From Epilithonimonas xixisoli (GTDB taxonomy: Bacteria > Bacteroidota > Bacteroidia > Flavobacteriales > Weeksellaceae), in the NCBI RefSeq assembly GCF_004365655.1, contig NZ_SOEO01000002.1:620001-684000 (forward strand): a stretch of DNA of 64,000 bases, written 5' to 3'. The position numbers were made by a program, and so were the translations under genes. Below the pieces are notes generated by a model. That model made no database searches and was not told the DNA's origin. It saw only the letters and a list, made by a program, of their open reading frames with translations. Shown here in pieces: positions 27,275-36,427 of this stretch (the stretch's first letter is position 1; every line of letters starts with the position of its first letter).

Positions 27275-29506
27275 ATGAAAACGCAACGTAAAATATTCGG
27301 CTTACTATCAATTTTAATGAGCATATGCATCTGGTCGCAAATCACGATTTCAGGAAAGGTAACTTTCAAAAACAAAGCTCTAAAAGATATAAATATCACG
27401 CTTAAGGATACTTATGATGGCGCAACTTCCGACGCCAATGGAAACTATTCTTTTACCACTACAGAATCCGGAAATCAAGTTTTAGTCTTCTCTGGTAACA
27501 ATTACGAATCCGTAGAAATCCCAATAAAAATCGATGGTAAAGACCTTTCTATTCCCGCAAATTTGAAATCGCAGATTAATGAAATCAATGCCGTTGTAAT
27601 TACAGCAGGAAGTATCGAAGCGAGCGACAAAAAAAGGGCGACAGCTTTGCTTACGCCTTTGGACATTTACACGACGGCTGGAGCGGACGGACAGATTTCT
27701 TCGGCTTTGGGCTATTTGCCGGGCGTTCAGAAAGTGGGAGAGACGGAAGGTTTGTTTGTGCGAGGCGGAACGGGTGCGGAGACCAAGATTTTTATGGACG
27801 GGAATCTCATCAACAATTATTTCACAAATTCGGTTCCTGGAATCGCGGGTCGAGATAGATTCAATACGTCGCTTTTCAAAGGAAATATTTTTTCAAGTGG
27901 TGGATATTCAGCGGTTTATGGGCAGGCTTTGTCATCGGTTTTGATTTTGGAAAGTGTTGATCTACCGGAAACTACATCATTTGATTTTGGCGTTTCTCCG
28001 ATTTTTATTAGTGCCAATTATCAAAAATTAAATCAAAATAAAACTGCTTCTTGGGGCGTTGCGGGGAGTTATTCTAATCTTGGTTTGATGGGAAAGTTAT
28101 TCAATTTCAATACAGATTTTGGTAAATATCCGCAGGGTTACGGCTTCGATGGGAATTTCAGAATTAAGACTAAAAAAGGCGGTTTCATTAAGTATTACGG
28201 AAGTGTGGACCAAAATCAATTATCCGTTGAATCCGAAAGTTTGGAGAAGGATTTTGATAGAAATAATGTGAGTTTGAAAGGTCAAAATATGTATCACAAT
28301 TTGTCTTACAAAGAGAAATTTGGCAAATATCTTATCAATATTGGCGGTTCCTACACTTTCAATTCTAATGATTTGAATTTCGCAAATCTTCTAAATGATG
28401 TGGAAATTAATCAAACACAAATCAACAGCCAATCCAATTATATTAATGGAAAGTTGGTGGTTGAGAGAAAAGTTGGAATCAATACCGTGAGAGCCGGATT
28501 TGAACTTAACAATGCGGATGAGAAAATGAATTATGGTTTTTACGAGAAGAATTACAAGGATTTGATTTCCTCAGCTTTTGCAGAAACCGATTTGATTTTC
28601 ACTAATGATTTATCAGCAAAAATTGGCGCAAGAACGGAACATTCTTCCTATCTCGACAAATGGAATTTCTCACCAAGAGTTGCTTTGGCTTTTCGGATTT
28701 CCAAAAATTGGACAACATCTTTAGCGTACGGAATGTTTTACCAAAATCCAGAAAGTAGATATTTGATTTCAAACAATTTTGATTTTCAGAGAGCTGACCA
28801 TTATATTTTTCAAGTTCAAAAAAATGCAGATGGGAGAAACTTGAGATTTGAGGCATTTTATAAGAATTATGATAAATTGATTAAAACTTCATCTGTATCC
28901 AACGAAAGTTCTTTATCGCCAAATAATCAATACACGCAGTTTGCAAGCAACAATTCTGGTGGCGGATTTGCAAAAGGAATCGAATTGTTTTGGAGAGACA
29001 AAAAAACCTTCAAAGACATTGATTATTGGATAACCTATTCCTACTTGGACTCGAAAAGGGACTTCTTAAACTATCCTTTTAGTTTAGCGCCAAATTTCGC
29101 TTCAAAACACACTTTGAATGTGGTGGCAAAGAAGTTTATTATGGATTGGAAAACGGGTTTTAATATGTCTTACACTTATGCAAAAGGTCGTCCTTACTAT
29201 GATATAATCTCAAACAATGGCGAAAATATTCTCAGAAATCAAGGCAAGTTAAAAGACTTCAGCGGACTCAATTTCAGTGTGAATTACGTTCCGAGTGTTG
29301 GGAAAAAAGACTCAAAATCGTTTACTGTATTTGTGTTGAGCATTAATAATATTTTGGGAAATAAAAATGTTTATGGTTTCAATTATTCCGCGGACGGAAA
29401 TACGAGAACTGCTGTGAGACCGCCAGTCAATACCTTTGTTTTTGTTGGTGTTTTCGTGAGTTTCGGTGTTGATAAGACGAATGATGCGATTAATAATAAT
29501 TTGTGA
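27275..29506 (+). CDS. TonB-dependent receptor with carboxypeptidase-like N-domain
   Basis: A 743-residue outer-membrane receptor for an unidentified substrate. A signal peptide (about 1-22) is followed by a carboxypeptidase regulatory-like domain (ITISGKVTFKN to ~residue 100), a plug domain (about 115-225, with VRGGTGAETKIFMDG) and a beta-barrel ending VFVGVFVSFGVDK. It is shorter than SusC proteins and no SusD follows. The next gene, a TPR protein, appears to share its operator and promoter type, so the two are probably one TetR-controlled unit. Confidence 0.9.
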   Translation: MKTQRKIFGLLSILMSICIWSQITISGKVTFKNKALKDINITLKDTYDGATSDANGNYSFTTTESGNQVLVFSGNNYESVEIPIKIDGKDLSIPANLKSQINEINAVVITAGSIEASDKKRATALLTPLDIYTTAGADGQISSALGYLPGVQKVGETEGLFVRGGTGAETKIFMDGNLINNYFTNSVPGIAGRDRFNTSLFKGNIFSSGGYSAVYGQALSSVLILESVDLPETTSFDFGVSPIFISANYQKLNQNKTASWGVAGSYSNLGLMGKLFNFNTDFGKYPQGYGFDGNFRIKTKKGGFIKYYGSVDQNQLSVESESLEKDFDRNNVSLKGQNMYHNLSYKEKFGKYLINIGGSYTFNSNDLNFANLLNDVEINQTQINSQSNYINGKLVVERKVGINTVRAGFELNNADEKMNYGFYEKNYKDLISSAFAETDLIFTNDLSAKIGARTEHSSYLDKWNFSPRVALAFRISKNWTTSLAYGMFYQNPESRYLISNNFDFQRADHYIFQVQKNADGRNLRFEAFYKNYDKLIKTSSVSNESSLSPNNQYTQFASNNSGGGFAKGIELFWRDKKTFKDIDYWITYSYLDSKRDFLNYPFSLAPNFASKHTLNVVAKKFIMDWKTGFNMSYTYAKGRPYYDIISNNGENILRNQGKLKDFSGLNFSVNYVPSVGKKDSKSFTVFVLSINNILGNKNVYGFNYSADGNTRTAVRPPVNTFVFVGVFVSFGVDKTNDAINNNL

Positions 29507-29622
29507 GAAGAATAAAGATAATAGAGAAAAGATAAAAGACTAAAATTCAGTTGTTCATTATCTCGCGAATTGAGATAATCAAATTAATCAAGATAATTTT
29601 AAATAAACAATCGTTTTTAATT

Positions 29623-29653
29623 ACAACTCAGTCATCAAAAATTACCGTTCGGC
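29623..29653. promoter_or_regulatory. TetR-like operator before TPR gene
   Basis: ACCGTTCGGC (29644-29653) is preceded, exactly 21 bp upstream, by a weaker ACAACTCAGT (29623-29632), mirroring the arrangement at 27187-27217. Confidence 0.5.
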
Positions 29654-29685
29654 AGAATAAAATTTTAATCGAATAAAACTCATTC

Positions 29686-29693
29686 TATCTTTG
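29686..29693 (+). promoter_or_regulatory. TANNTTTG -7 box of TPR gene
   Basis: TATCTTTG followed by AATCA is identical over 13 bases to the box before the TonB receptor gene. Confidence 0.6.
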
Positions 29694-29728
29694 AATCAGA
29701 AAATTAGAACAAACTAAAAATTTATATT

Positions 29729-30370
29729 ATGAAAAAATTAATCTTAACATTCAGTCTTTCTCTTTTAGGATTTACAGCATTCGCACAAACCGCTTATGAG
29801 AAAGCGATGACAGAAAAAATAACGAAAGTAGAAGGTCAAAAATCAGCAGAAGAATTCACAGCTTTGGCGAATGATTTTGATAGAATCGGAAACAAAGAAA
29901 AATCGCAATGGTTGCCTTATTATTATGCAGGATTTGCAACCATCCAAAAGGGCAGAAGTATGATGCAATCTGGAAAAACTGCAGAGTTGGATCCAGTGGT
30001 TGCGGAGGCAGAAAAGTATATTGCAAAAGCAGAAGAACTTAGCCCAAATAACGCCGAACTTTACATCCTCAAAAAAATGGCAAGCGGACTGAAAATGATG
30101 GTAGATCCGATGACCAGATATATGAGCGAAGCACCCGTAGCACAAAAGTCATTGGCAAAAGCGCAGGAACTTGATCCAAACAATCCCAGAATCACGCTTC
30201 TGAAAGCGGAAGATTTATACTTTACACCAGAGCAATTTGGAGGAAGCAAAGTGAAAGGCGCAGAATTATTCAAAAAAGCATTGGAGCAATTTGAAACTTA
30301 TAAACCGAAAACAGCTTTGGATCCGAATTGGGGAAAAGCGGAAGCTCAATATTTTCTGAGTCAAAAATAA
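29729..30370 (+). CDS. Periplasmic TPR-like protein
   Basis: A 213-residue exported protein (signal peptide ending FAQT at about 20). The mature part consists of helical pairs rich in Ala/Lys/Glu, with TPR-like units such as VAEAEKYIAKAEELSPNNAELYIL and AQKSLAKAQELDPNNPRITLL. TPR domains mediate protein contacts. The shared operator with the upstream TonB receptor suggests a joint role in a regulated uptake or efflux response. The substrate is unknown. Confidence 0.8.
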   Translation: MKKLILTFSLSLLGFTAFAQTAYEKAMTEKITKVEGQKSAEEFTALANDFDRIGNKEKSQWLPYYYAGFATIQKGRSMMQSGKTAELDPVVAEAEKYIAKAEELSPNNAELYILKKMASGLKMMVDPMTRYMSEAPVAQKSLAKAQELDPNNPRITLLKAEDLYFTPEQFGGSKVKGAELFKKALEQFETYKPKTALDPNWGKAEAQYFLSQK

Positions 30371-30395
30371 TTGCAAACATTCATATTTTATCAAG

Positions 30396-30425
30396 TTCCT
30401 TCGTCTTTGGCGAGGGAATTTTTAT
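30396..30425 (+). terminator. Terminator after TPR gene
   Basis: TTCCTTCG-N7-CGAGGGAA (one T-G pair) is followed by TTTTTATT. Confidence 0.65.
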
Positions 30426-30472
30426 TGAAATTCAGAATTCTGAGTAAATTTACAATTAGCAAAAATTGATAA

Positions 30473-30902
30473 ATGAAAATATTAAATAGAGACTACTTGG
30501 TTCTGATTTTATTCTTTTTTAATTGTTCAAGTACAAAAACTATCTACGAAAATGCTTTATCCGTTGATAGAGATGATAAAGGTTCAATTTTTTTATTAGA
30601 AAAAGTACAATTAAAAAAAGACCAGTCGATAATATTTTTTACCGAAACATTTGATAATATAGTTGAGATTAGGGAGGATGAGAAAATTGTATATAATAAA
30701 AAGGATACAAACTATTGCGCAGTTGGGATATTCTGGTTCTTATATTATTTCACATGATAAAGAGGTTACTTTGAAATTCGATTATAAGAAAAGAATAGTT
30801 TTAAATAAAGAAAAATTGCCAAAGTATAAGTTTATATATTTTGGAAGATATAAGAATAAATATACTATCGAGTATACAAATAGAGCTAGAGTCTTTTTAT
30901 AA
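30473..30902 (+). pseudogene. Frameshifted small lipoprotein gene
   Basis: Translation from 30473 gives a lipoprotein leader (LILFFFNCSST) and ~80 further residues before the frame drifts and stops at 30757. A second frame, one base later, continues sensibly from near 30724 (GYSGSYIISHDKEVTLKFDY onward) to 30902. Removing one base in the GTTGGGATATT stretch around 30721-30729 would give a single chain of about 143 residues. Either the gene is a recent pseudogene or there is a sequencing error. Family and function are unknown. Confidence 0.65.
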
Positions 30903-30923
30903 TTTAATTACGATAACTAAAAA

Positions 30924-31041
30924 TTTGGCGGAGGTCACAAAACCCTCGTTTTATAACAAAACGACTTTGGCGGAGGTTACAAAACCTATGTTGGGAAACA
31001 AATCGACTATTAGTTTAGATTACAAACCTACTAGAAATCGA
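30924..31041 (+). repeat. 42-bp tandem repeats
   Basis: Two adjacent 42-bp units start at 30924 and 30966. Both begin TTTGGCGGAGGT, continue with ACAAAACC and end with AACAAA-CGAC. A third, degenerate unit (ATTACAAACCTA to AAATCGA) follows. They lie just upstream of the promoter of the S9 peptidase gene. Confidence 0.75.
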
Positions 31042-31071
31042 TTTTGGAAGCTTTATTTTTTTGTATTTTTG
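31042..31071 (+). promoter_or_regulatory. Promoter of S9 peptidase gene
   Basis: TTTTGG (31042-31047), 16-bp spacer, TATTTTTG (31064-31071). This fits the Bacteroidota -33/-7 pattern and lies 22 nt before the chosen ATG. Confidence 0.6.
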
Positions 31072-31092
31072 AAAACATTCAAAAAATTAGAA

Positions 31093-33213
31093 ATGAAAGT
31101 AAAATCAATTTTTGCAACAGTCGCTGTTGTTTTCTATGTTGGTGCCAATGCTCAATCTATGTCAAAGTCAAATTATCCCAAAGCCGTAAAAGGAACTCAA
31201 GTTGACAATTATTTCGGAACTCAAGTTGCTGATGTTTATCGCGATTTAGAAAATGATTCCGAAGCGACCAAAAAATGGGTGGACGAGGAAGTAGCTTACA
31301 GCCAGAACTATCTCTCCAAAATCCCTTTCCGAGATCAAATCAAAGATCAACTGAGAACCATCTGGAACTATGAGAAAATCTCTGCGCCGTTCAAAGAAGG
31401 CGATTATACTTATTTCTCCAAAAACAACGGATTACAAGCGCAATCTGTGATCTATAGAACTGGTCTTAAAACCAAAAACATCGAAGTTTTCCTTGATCCA
31501 AACAAATTCTCGGAGAAAGGAACAACCTCGCTTTCCAATTTATCATTCAACAAAAAAGGAAATCTTGCCGCATATTCTATCTCAGAAGGTGGAAGTGACT
31601 GGAATAAAATCATCATTATCGACGCCATCACCAAAAAGCAAATCGATGAAACGATTGTAGATGTGAAATTCAGTGGAATCTCTTGGAAAGGTGATGAAGG
31701 TTTCTATTACTCAAGCTACGACAAGCCGAAAGAAGGAACTGTTTTATCTGGAATGACGGACAAACACAAGGTTTATTATCACAAATTAGGAACGAAACAA
31801 TCTGAAGATCAATTGATTTTCGGAGGTGAAAAAACACCGAGAAGATATCTTTCTGCTGGTGTTTCAGAAGATCAAAGATTTTTGATTATTTCTGGAGCCA
31901 ATGCAACCAACGGAAACGAACTGTACATCAAAGATTTAAAAAACGGAGGCGATTTTGTTCAGATCAACAAAGGTTTTGACATCAATGCCGATATTGTGGA
32001 TACGCAAGGAGACGACCTTTTCATCTTCACAGACAAAGATGCGCCGAATATGAGATTGGTAAAAGTGAGCATCAAAAATCCAAGTCCGGAAAACTGGAAA
32101 GATGTGATTCCAGAGACTGAAAATGTACTCGGAATCTCAGAAGGTGGTGGTTATTTCTTCGCAACATATATGAAAGATGCGATTGATATAGTAAAACAAT
32201 TCGATAAAACCGGGAAATTGGTGAGAGACATTTCACTTCCTGGAAAAGGGAATATTTCTGGTTTCGGAGGTAAGGAAAAAGAAAAGGATATTTATTATTC
32301 TTTCACCAATTACATAACGCCTGGAACGATTTACAAATACAATGTAGATTCTGGAAAATCAGAAGTTTACCAAAAACCGAATGTGAAATTCAATCCAGAC
32401 GATTACGTTTCTGAGCAAGTTTTCTACACTTCAAAAGATGGGACAAAAGTTCCGATGATGATCAATTATAAAAAAGGAACAAAGCTGGACGGAAAAAATC
32501 CAACAATCCTTTATTCTTACGGCGGTTTCAACATTAGTTTACAACCAGGCTTTTCGGTTGTGAATGCCATCTGGATGGAAAACGGCGGAATCTACGCGGT
32601 TCCAAACATCCGTGGTGGTGGAGAATACGGTAAGAAATGGCACGATGCAGGAACAAAACAACAAAAGAAAAACGTGTTTGAGGATTTCATCGCTGCTGGA
32701 GAATATCTACAGTCGAAAGGTTACACTTCGAAGGAATTTATGGCGCTTTCTGGCCGTTCCAATGGTGGACTTTTGGTTGGCGCAACGATGACGATGAGGC
32801 CAGATTTGGCAAAAGTCGCTTTTCCAGGCGTTGGTGTTTTGGATATGTTGAGATATAATAAATTCACGGCTGGTGCAGGTTGGTCTTACGATTACGGAAC
32901 GGCTGAAGACAGCAAAGAAATGTTTGAATATTTGAAATCTTATTCGCCAGTTCATCAAGTGAAAGCAGGAACTTGCTATCCTTCAACAATGATTATCACA
33001 AGTGATCACGATGATAGAGTAGTACCGGCGCATTCTTTCAAATTTGGAGCAGAGTTGCAGGAGAAACAGGCTTGTAGCAATCCAATTCTCTTGAGAATCG
33101 AGAAAAACGCAGGTCACGGCGCGGGACGTTCCACAGAACAAGTGATTGGTGAAAATGCCGATTTGCTGAGCTTTGCATTGTTCGAAATGGGAATTAAAGC
33201 TTTGAAGAAATAA
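31093..33213 (+). CDS. Prolyl oligopeptidase family protease (S9A)
   Basis: A secreted 706-residue serine peptidase that should cut peptides after proline. I take the ATG at 31093, which begins a signal peptide (MKVKSIFATVAVVFYVGANA). The longer in-frame start at 30841 reads through the tandem repeats and promoter. Residues ~75-430 form the beta-propeller gate, and the hydrolase domain holds GRSNGG with nucleophile Ser about 556, Asp about 641 in HDDRV and His about 675 in GHGAG. All three catalytic residues are present. It is monocistronic, with a terminator at 33233. Confidence 0.92.
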   Translation: MKVKSIFATVAVVFYVGANAQSMSKSNYPKAVKGTQVDNYFGTQVADVYRDLENDSEATKKWVDEEVAYSQNYLSKIPFRDQIKDQLRTIWNYEKISAPFKEGDYTYFSKNNGLQAQSVIYRTGLKTKNIEVFLDPNKFSEKGTTSLSNLSFNKKGNLAAYSISEGGSDWNKIIIIDAITKKQIDETIVDVKFSGISWKGDEGFYYSSYDKPKEGTVLSGMTDKHKVYYHKLGTKQSEDQLIFGGEKTPRRYLSAGVSEDQRFLIISGANATNGNELYIKDLKNGGDFVQINKGFDINADIVDTQGDDLFIFTDKDAPNMRLVKVSIKNPSPENWKDVIPETENVLGISEGGGYFFATYMKDAIDIVKQFDKTGKLVRDISLPGKGNISGFGGKEKEKDIYYSFTNYITPGTIYKYNVDSGKSEVYQKPNVKFNPDDYVSEQVFYTSKDGTKVPMMINYKKGTKLDGKNPTILYSYGGFNISLQPGFSVVNAIWMENGGIYAVPNIRGGGEYGKKWHDAGTKQQKKNVFEDFIAAGEYLQSKGYTSKEFMALSGRSNGGLLVGATMTMRPDLAKVAFPGVGVLDMLRYNKFTAGAGWSYDYGTAEDSKEMFEYLKSYSPVHQVKAGTCYPSTMIITSDHDDRVVPAHSFKFGAELQEKQACSNPILLRIEKNAGHGAGRSTEQVIGENADLLSFALFEMGIKALKK

Positions 33214-33232
33214 TCAAATAAAAATTACATTG

Positions 33233-33265
33233 AAATCCTGAAATTCGTTTCAGGATTTTTTTAAT
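33233..33265 (+). terminator. Terminator after S9 peptidase
   Basis: AAATCCTGAAA-TTCG-TTTCAGGATTT followed by T4 forms a perfect 11-bp stem with a tetraloop. Confidence 0.85.
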
Positions 33266-33315
33266 TTGGACAACATTTTGCTACAAAAACAGTCATCAAT
33301 TAAAATCTATAACAG

Positions 33316-33633
33316 ATGAAAACAACTATTATAATTTCCAGCTTTGCAATCGCTTTATCAATGATTTCTTGCACAAAAGAAAAACCAAAAACCGAAGTTT
33401 CTTATTCTTACAAAGCGGAGGATGGAAGCCGTGCAAAAGCTACTTTTATAGAAGAAGGAAAAGATAAAACCATTACTCTGGAATCCAATCACAACAAGTT
33501 TGTTCTGGATTTCAAAAAGAAAACTGCAGAAGGAGAATTCTACGAAAGAAGTACAATTTCTGCAGAAACCAAAGGCGATTCATTGCTGATATCGCAGGAC
33601 GATCAAGTGATTCATTTGGTAAAAGACAAATAA
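33316..33633 (+). CDS. Small putative lipoprotein
   Basis: A 105-residue protein with a lipoprotein leader (SFAIALSMISC, Cys at ~19). The mature part is predicted to be beta-rich with alternating charged and hydrophobic residues (YSYKAEDGSRAKATFIEE, ITLESNHNKFVLDF), like small periplasmic beta-barrel or lysozyme-inhibitor-like folds. That resemblance is only by eye. Function unknown. Confidence 0.75.
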   Translation: MKTTIIISSFAIALSMISCTKEKPKTEVSYSYKAEDGSRAKATFIEEGKDKTITLESNHNKFVLDFKKKTAEGEFYERSTISAETKGDSLLISQDDQVIHLVKDK

Positions 33634-33668
33634 AAAAATCCCGATTTAATAATCGGGATTTTTTTATT
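33634..33668. terminator. Bidirectional terminator, lipoprotein/glyS
   Basis: AATCCCGATT-TAAT-AATCGGGATT with A-run before and T-run after, between convergent genes. Confidence 0.85.
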
Positions 33669-33702
33669 TAAAATGACGTGTCAGTCAGAGGTTCTCAAAG
33701 AC

Positions 33703-35244
33703 TTAAATCTTCGCAAGCAAATTCCTGAAACTCGTTTTCTCATCAATGATTCTCCTCAAGTCAGCCACAGGAACTCTTTCCTGCTTCATTGTGTCTCTAT
33801 CTCTTATGGTTACAGTGTTATCCACCAAACTATCGTGATCTATCGTGATACAAAGTGGCGTTCCAATCGCGTCTTGTCTTCTATAACGTTTCCCAATCGC
33901 ATCTTTCTCCTCGTAGAACAAGTTGAAATCGTACTTCAGATCGTTGAAGATCGTCTCAGCATATTCAGCCAAACCATCTTTTTTCATCAATGGAAGAATC
34001 GCTGCTTTCACAGGCGCCAAAGCTGGTGGCAAACTTAGAACGGTTCTCTCAGAGCCATCTTCCAAAACTTCATCCTTGAGACAAGTCGAGAACAAGGCAA
34101 GGAACAATCTGTCCAAACCAACCGAAGTTTCTACAACGTAAGGCACATAATTCTCATTTCTTTCCGGATCAAAATACTGTAATTTTCTTCCTGAGAATTT
34201 TTCGTGCGCCTTCAAGTCAAAATCGGTTCTACTGTGGATTCCTTCCAATTCTTTGAACCCAAAAGGGAAATTAAACTCGATATCAGCTGCAGCATTCGCA
34301 TAATGCGCCAATTTCTCGTGGTCGTGGAAACGGTAATTATCTTCGCCCAATCCAAGCGCCAAATGCCATTTTAGACGTGTTTGTTTCCACTTTTCGTAGA
34401 ATTCAAGCTCCGTTCCAGGCGCTACAAAATATTGCATTTCCATTTGCTCAAATTCTCTCATTCGGAAAATAAATTGTCTCGCAACGATCTCATTTCTAAA
34501 TGCTTTCCCGATTTGTGCAATCCCGAAAGGTAATTTATGTCTGGAAGTTTTTTGAACATTCAGATAATTCACAAAAATTCCCTGAGCCGTTTCTGGTCTC
34601 AAGTAAAGATCCGTCGCGGTATCAGCAGAAGCACCCAATTTGGTCCCAAACATCAGGTTGAATTGTCGGACTTCCGTCCAGTTTTTAGAACCTGTATCCG
34701 GATCAGCAATTTCCAATTCCTCGATGAGAGATTTTACATCAGCAAGATCTTCGTTTTCCAAAGATTTCGCCATTCTTGTAAGGATCGCAGCTCTTTTCGC
34801 ACGATATTCTAAAACCCTTGGATTCGTAGCTTCAAATTCAGCTTTATCAAAAGCATCACCAAATCTCTTGGCTGCTTTTTCGATTTCTTTATTTTCTTTG
34901 TCCTCAATTTTTGCGCAATAATCCTCGATCAAGACATCCGCACGGAATCTTTTCTTAGAATCCTTATTGTCGATCAATGGATCGTTGAATGCGTCCACGT
35001 GTCCGGAAGCTTTCCAGATCGTTGGGTGCATAAAGATGGCAGAGTCGATGCCCACGATGTTTTCGTTCAGCTGAACCATCGCTTTCCACCAGTATTGTTT
35101 GATGTTATTTTTCAGTTCCGCACCGTTTTGTCCGTAATCGTAGATCGCAGAAAGTCCGTCATAGATCTCAGAACTTGGGAAAATAAAACCATATTCCTTT
35201 GCGTGAGAAATCACTTTCTTGAAAACATCTTCTTGCTTTGCCAT
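33703..35244 (-). CDS. glyS: Glycine--tRNA ligase (single-chain)
   Basis: Charges tRNA-Gly with glycine. The 513-residue chain is the alpha2-type class II enzyme (also called GlyQS) found in eukaryotes, archaea and some bacteria, not the alpha2beta2 type. Visible features are motif 1 near the N-terminus (FIFPSSEIYDGLSAIYDYG), the substrate loop PETAQGIFVNY, motif 2 (FRNEIVARQFIFRMREFEQMEM), motif 3 (VETSVGLDRLFLAL) and a C-terminal anticodon-binding domain (PPALAPVKAAILPL to the end). Complete. Confidence 0.95.
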   Translation of the reverse strand: MAKQEDVFKKVISHAKEYGFIFPSSEIYDGLSAIYDYGQNGAELKNNIKQYWWKAMVQLNENIVGIDSAIFMHPTIWKASGHVDAFNDPLIDNKDSKKRFRADVLIEDYCAKIEDKENKEIEKAAKRFGDAFDKAEFEATNPRVLEYRAKRAAILTRMAKSLENEDLADVKSLIEELEIADPDTGSKNWTEVRQFNLMFGTKLGASADTATDLYLRPETAQGIFVNYLNVQKTSRHKLPFGIAQIGKAFRNEIVARQFIFRMREFEQMEMQYFVAPGTELEFYEKWKQTRLKWHLALGLGEDNYRFHDHEKLAHYANAAADIEFNFPFGFKELEGIHSRTDFDLKAHEKFSGRKLQYFDPERNENYVPYVVETSVGLDRLFLALFSTCLKDEVLEDGSERTVLSLPPALAPVKAAILPLMKKDGLAEYAETIFNDLKYDFNLFYEEKDAIGKRYRRQDAIGTPLCITIDHDSLVDNTVTIRDRDTMKQERVPVADLRRIIDEKTSFRNLLAKI

Positions 35245-35362
35245 ATTTAGTTTAATTGAAGTGCAAAAATAAGGATTTTGCCGGAAGTGAGATGATGGAA
35301 GATGGAAGTTTTTTTAACCTTGAATTTTGAACCTCAAAACTTTGAATCTTTAGAAGCCGAGA

Positions 35363-35451
35363 ACCTGCTGTCCGTTGCAATTCCTCGCAAGCCAGCCTGT
35401 CCTGAGCCTGTCGAAGGGCTTGCTGTGGGATTTCCACTACCATCAGGGCTA
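35363..35451 (+). repeat. Dispersed intergenic repeat, copy C (interrupted)
   Basis: The outer parts (CTGCTGTCCGTTGCAATTCC and GGATTTCCACTACCATCAGG, then GCTA) resemble copies A and B. The middle contains the common CCTGAGCCTGTCGAAGGGCT palindromic element (35401-35420), apparently inserted in or replacing the variable core. The rest of the 480-bp gap (35245-35725) holds no gene that I can see. Confidence 0.5.
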
Positions 35452-35694
35452 TTTACGATTCTGCATTTGAATGACGTTTTTAATAATGATCGAAATGCCT
35501 AATTCTACTCTCTGAATTTTATTCAATCATTTTTACTAGCGAGCAAAGTTTTAATTTATAAGGAAAAAATCTGCCGATTTTTGAATTTTTTTATGGTCTT
35601 CGAGAACCTCAGACTGACAGTGACAAAATACTTTATAAATAAAAATCATACAAAAACCCACGATTTTTCTTGAAGAACCATTATTCCTAATGAA

Positions 35695-35721
35695 TTGATG
35701 ATGCGAAAATCTCTACTTTTG
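35695..35721 (+). promoter_or_regulatory. Promoter of truC, possibly leaderless
   Basis: TTG (35695-35697), 16-bp spacer, TACTTTTG (35714-35721). The ATG starts only 4 nt after the box, so transcription should start at or next to the start codon. Confidence 0.5.
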
Positions 35722-35725
35722 CCCA

Positions 35726-36427
35726 ATGTTAGAAATTCTTTATCAAGACGACTATCTTATTGCAATCAACAAACCGAGCGGACTTTTGGTTCATAAGTCA
35801 AAATATGCTGGCCCAGCAGACGAATACGCCGTTGAGAAATTGGCGAATCAAATTGGAAAAAAGGTTCATCTTGTTCATCGTTTAGACCGAAAAACTTCGG
35901 GTGTTTTGCTATTTGCATTTGATAAAGAAACCCTTAAATTGATAAGTGACCAGTTTATGAATCGCGAAGTAGAAAAGAAATATCTGGCGATTGTCCGAGG
36001 TTGGACAAAAGAGGAAGAAACGATTGATTATGATTTGACCAATGAAAATGAAATCGTCCAAAATGCCATCACTAATTATCGTCGTCTGCAAACTTCTGAG
36101 ATAGATTTACCATTTCTAAAACATCCAACTTCTCGTTATTCTTTTGTAGAAGCAATTCCCGAGACAGGTAGATTTCATCAATTAAGAAAGCATTTCAAAC
36201 ATATTTTGCATCCCATTTTAGGTTGCAGAAAACACGGTTGCAACAAGCAAAACAAATTGTGGCTGAATGCTTTTAATGTCACTACAATGCCCTTGCATTC
36301 TCATCAACTTAATTTCCAACATCCTATCACCAATCAAAACATTTCCATCAACGCAAGTTTGAATGTGAATCCTGATTTTTTACAAATCGGAAAAATATTG
36401 GGTTTTGATCTTGCTGAATATATTTAG
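35726..36427 (+). CDS. truC: tRNA pseudouridine synthase C-like (RluA family)
   Basis: A 233-residue pseudouridine synthase without an S4 domain. The catalytic Asp lies in HLVHRLDRKTSGVLLFA (HRLDxxTSG, ~residue 54). Other RluA-family motifs are the N-terminal ILYQDDYLIAINKPSGLLVH, VEKKYLAIVRG and FHQLRKHFKHILHPILG. The short length and sequence pattern fit TruC, which modifies U65 in tRNA. RluA-like specificity cannot be excluded by eye. Confidence 0.85.
   Translation: MLEILYQDDYLIAINKPSGLLVHKSKYAGPADEYAVEKLANQIGKKVHLVHRLDRKTSGVLLFAFDKETLKLISDQFMNREVEKKYLAIVRGWTKEEETIDYDLTNENEIVQNAITNYRRLQTSEIDLPFLKHPTSRYSFVEAIPETGRFHQLRKHFKHILHPILGCRKHGCNKQNKLWLNAFNVTTMPLHSHQLNFQHPITNQNISINASLNVNPDFLQIGKILGFDLAEYI

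Noticed and set aside
30841-31092. 84-residue N-terminal extension of the S9 peptidase
   Set aside because: It runs through the tandem repeats and promoter. The internal ATG at 31093 begins a clean signal peptide.
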